This document shows, piece by piece, positions 62,162-64,000 of a DNA stretch of 64,000 nt. The DNA is taken from positions 94,336-158,335 of the forward strand of contig JAPPFH010000002.1 of assembly GCA_028875185.1 (NCBI GenBank), written 5' to 3'. The position numbers and the translations under genes are program-made. Each line of letters starts with the position of its first letter. Positions within the stretch are counted from its first letter, which is position 1. The notes under the pieces are model-generated. The model was not told the origin of the DNA and did no database searches. It saw only the letters and a program-made list of their open reading frames with translations. Source of the DNA: Chloroflexota bacterium (GTDB lineage Bacteria > Chloroflexota > Anaerolineae > Aggregatilineales > Phototrophicaceae).

Positions 62162-62991
62162 TGGACGCCGACCATATCCAGCGCCACTTTGTCGCCGTCA
62201 TGGCGAAACATCTGCCGCCAAGCGGCTCGACCTTGCGCCTGCTCGACCTTGACAGCTTATCGGGTCGGCTGCTCGCCCAATCACGCGCCGACCTTGATGT
62301 TCAGCACATCCAGCCCAATGACCATGATCGAATTGCGGTCGCGCCGGCAGCCTACGATGCGGCGCTCGCCTACGATGTGAAACTTAGCGGCGCCCTGCTC
62401 CAAGCTTGTCTGACGGCGCTGCGCCCGGGCGGGAGGCTCATCGCGCTGCAATCACGAGGCGTGGTCAGCGAAGATCACTTGCGCCAATTGCGCGATCATG
62501 GTTATGTCCGCATCCTGGTCGAGCCGGCTTTGGACGAACTGGGCGTCCTGATTCGTGGCGAGAAGCCGCATACCACAGCTGATACTTTGGCGCGTATTCA
62601 AGCCGCCGCCCGCGCCGATGCCGACACGCTCGATCTGAAGCGCTTCCGCGGACGCTATATCCATCTGCTGATTCAGCGGCAACCGAACAAACCCGTCTGG
62701 CAGATGTCGCCGCGCGAGCCAATTGCCTGGCGCGCCGCGGCCTTCCACCGAGAATCCAAGCCCAGCAGCTTGCTTGGTTTCAGCAGCTTGCCCAAAGCCG
62801 TTGCTTTCATGCAGCCGGCGGTGCTCGGCGGCTTGATCGCCGATGTCAACAAGGTTGGCAAATTCAGTGTGGAGACGGCAGCAGCCCAAGAATGGAACAT
62901 CAGCTTGAATCCGACGCCTGATTCTCTAACGGGCGAAACGCTGACCTTTATCGATATTGACCCGGTTTTGGCGGAAGCGCCGGACGAATAG
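62161..62991 (+). CDS. Uncharacterised protein resembling a degenerate class I methyltransferase
   Basis: A 276-residue protein. The N-terminal 120 residues have a methyltransferase-like rhythm of strands and helices (LRLLDLDSLSGRLLAQ, DAALAYDVKLSGALLQACL, ALRPGGRLIALQS), but the glycine-rich SAM loop (usually LDxGxGxG) reads LDLDSLSG, so SAM binding is doubtful. The C-terminal half is unassigned. Only its coupling to the small upstream gene gives context, and the function is unknown. Confidence 0.6.
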   Translation: MDADHIQRHFVAVMAKHLPPSGSTLRLLDLDSLSGRLLAQSRADLDVQHIQPNDHDRIAVAPAAYDAALAYDVKLSGALLQACLTALRPGGRLIALQSRGVVSEDHLRQLRDHGYVRILVEPALDELGVLIRGEKPHTTADTLARIQAAARADADTLDLKRFRGRYIHLLIQRQPNKPVWQMSPREPIAWRAAAFHRESKPSSLLGFSSLPKAVAFMQPAVLGGLIADVNKVGKFSVETAAAQEWNISLNPTPDSLTGETLTFIDIDPVLAEAPDE

Positions 62992-63044
62992 CGGCTGGAT
63001 GGCGCTCTGGGCTGAGGCAAACTTAGCCCGCCGCGCGAAATCAT

Positions 63045-63073
63045 TTGGGTAATATGAACGAATCGCGTATAAT
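63045..63073 (+). promoter_or_regulatory. Sigma-70-type promoter of the phosphoribosyltransferase gene
   Basis: TTGGGT (63045-63050), 17 bp, TATAAT (63068-63073), about 45 bp before the ATG at 63118. The perfect -10 makes a separate transcript likely. Confidence 0.55.
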
Positions 63074-63117
63074 TGGCGCTGTTGGCTAGCTGGCTCACGC
63101 TGCGAAGGAAAACAATC

Positions 63118-63648
63118 ATGCTGATGCGCCCGGAAGAATCGCGTCAGCCGCGTCTGATCACCTGGGACGAAGTCGATCGGCTGATTGATGGGCTGATACC
63201 GCGTATTCAGCATCTGGGACCATTTGGCGCCATGGTGATGATCACGCGTGGCGGCGTCATCCCCGGCGGCTTGCTGGCCGAGGCGCTTAGTATACGGCAT
63301 CTCTTAACCGCTTCCGTCGATTTCGTCGCGACCGAGCAATCCGGCATGATGGCTTGGCCCACCTTCCTCCAGTTCCCGGATCAAGACCTGTTGCGCGGGC
63401 GCCGCACCTTGATCGTCGACGATGTCTGGGGCAGCGGGCGCACCAGCATCTCCGTGCGCGAGCGCGTCGATGCCGCCGGCGGCGCCCCATTCAATTGCGT
63501 GCTGCACTTTAATCCTTACAGGACGATGTTCTCCAATATCAAGCCCGACCTCTACGGCGATGTCACCGACACTTATGTGGTATATCCCTGGGAGATCGAC
63601 CGTGGGCTGCTCGGTCACGATTACCCAGAGAGCCAGCCAGATATCTGA
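63118..63648 (+). CDS. Type I phosphoribosyltransferase-domain protein
   Basis: A 176-residue PRTase-fold protein. The PRPP-binding motif TLIVDDVWGSGRT is intact (about residue 98-110), with an upstream MVMITRGGVIPGGLLAEAL segment for the pyrophosphate loop. It resembles xanthine/hypoxanthine-type phosphoribosyltransferases, which salvage purine bases, and such domains also serve as regulators. The base specificity cannot be read. The ATG at 63118 follows AAGGA at 8 bp. Confidence 0.85.
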   Translation: MLMRPEESRQPRLITWDEVDRLIDGLIPRIQHLGPFGAMVMITRGGVIPGGLLAEALSIRHLLTASVDFVATEQSGMMAWPTFLQFPDQDLLRGRRTLIVDDVWGSGRTSISVRERVDAAGGAPFNCVLHFNPYRTMFSNIKPDLYGDVTDTYVVYPWEIDRGLLGHDYPESQPDI

Positions 63649-64000
63649 CCACATGGATACGCCGACGCTTTGCAAGTGGTGAATGCTGTGGATGCGACAA
63701 TCTGGCCTTGCCGCCGATAAATCTCAGGTACTTCAAGAATCTAAGGAGAACGATTGCCGTATTCTAGAGATTTCAATAATCGAAAGGTCGTAGGGGCAAG
63801 CTGGTGGCGCGCCCACATATCAAACCATTTCCAATCACTTTGTCGCATGTTTACCTTGGAGCCACTGCCCTATTCTTTGTGTTGAGCAACTCATGAGCCT
63901 CTCGACTTTGAAAGCTGGCAGCGCCATTCGCCGTTTCTGTTTCATTGGGAGTGGTGAATGTGTTGATATATCCCTCGTTTCCCCCACCCTAAATCCCTCC
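63649..64000. other. Non-coding end of the window
   Basis: No gene is supported in the last 352 bp. A GTAGGGGC core (63790-63797) with a downstream GGCGCGCCCAC stretch is a partial copy of the intergenic palindromic repeat. The next gene presumably starts beyond the window. Confidence 0.6.

Overview
The window looks like a chromosomal segment of a bacterium of the phylum Chloroflexota, probably Anaerolineae or a relative. This is inferred from gene content and layout. It is GC-rich, has frequent GTG/TTG starts, Thr/Pro-rich linkers in an exported protein, a type-3 ProRS, a FadN-type beta-oxidation enzyme, an ATP-synthase b subunit carrying a delta-type C-terminus, and no genes for an outer membrane. 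No rRNA, tRNA, CRISPR array, prophage or insertion sequence was found. About 93% of the sequence is coding.

Region 1 (1-13.8 kb, minus strand) is a division and cell wall cluster, read right to left: rsmH, ftsL-like, ftsI-like, mraY, murD, ftsW, murG, murC, murB, ftsQ, ftsA, ftsZ (cut by the left edge). mraZ, murE and murF are not in the cluster; murE lies 37 kb away at 50.5 kb. The FtsI-like protein has substitutions in two of its three catalytic motifs.

Region 2 (14-19.6 kb) has uvrC on the plus strand. Facing it on the minus strand is a serine-biosynthesis operon (serB, a HAD phosphatase, serA), followed by a decayed MNT/HEPN toxin-antitoxin pair. Region 3 (19.9-27.9 kb, plus) is a fatty-acid oxidation run: a TetR regulator, an Mrr-type nuclease, an SDR, FadN-like and FadA enzymes, a methyltransferase and a lipoprotein. 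Region 4 (28-37.5 kb) is mixed: an M20 peptidase, a DUF4230-like protein, an HNH nuclease, an APH-fold kinase, a GT39-like membrane protein, a PhyH dioxygenase and two tandem FemAB ligases.

Region 5 (37.8-50.3 kb, plus) is bioenergetic. It holds the complex I membrane arm nuoA-H-J-K-L-M-M-N without nuoB-G or nuoI, then the Fo part of ATP synthase (an AtpZ-like protein, subunit a with a very long insertion, c, and a b/delta hybrid). No F1 genes are present. Region 6 (50.5-56.5 kb, plus) has murE, two exopolysaccharide glycosyltransferases, a MazG-like protein and proS. Region 7 (56.9-63.6 kb, plus) is RNA-centred: a 717-residue tandem-NYN protein with a large predicted helix-turn-helix C-terminal region, rpsO, pnp with an RGG tail, two uncharacterised genes and a phosphoribosyltransferase.

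Short palindromic elements with GTAGGG- or GGGTCGCGTAG-type cores recur in intergenic gaps. The observations most worth following are the tandem-NYN protein beside rpsO-pnp, the FtsI-like protein with a degenerate active site, the duplicated NuoM with a lost lysine, and the unusual ATP-synthase a and b subunits.
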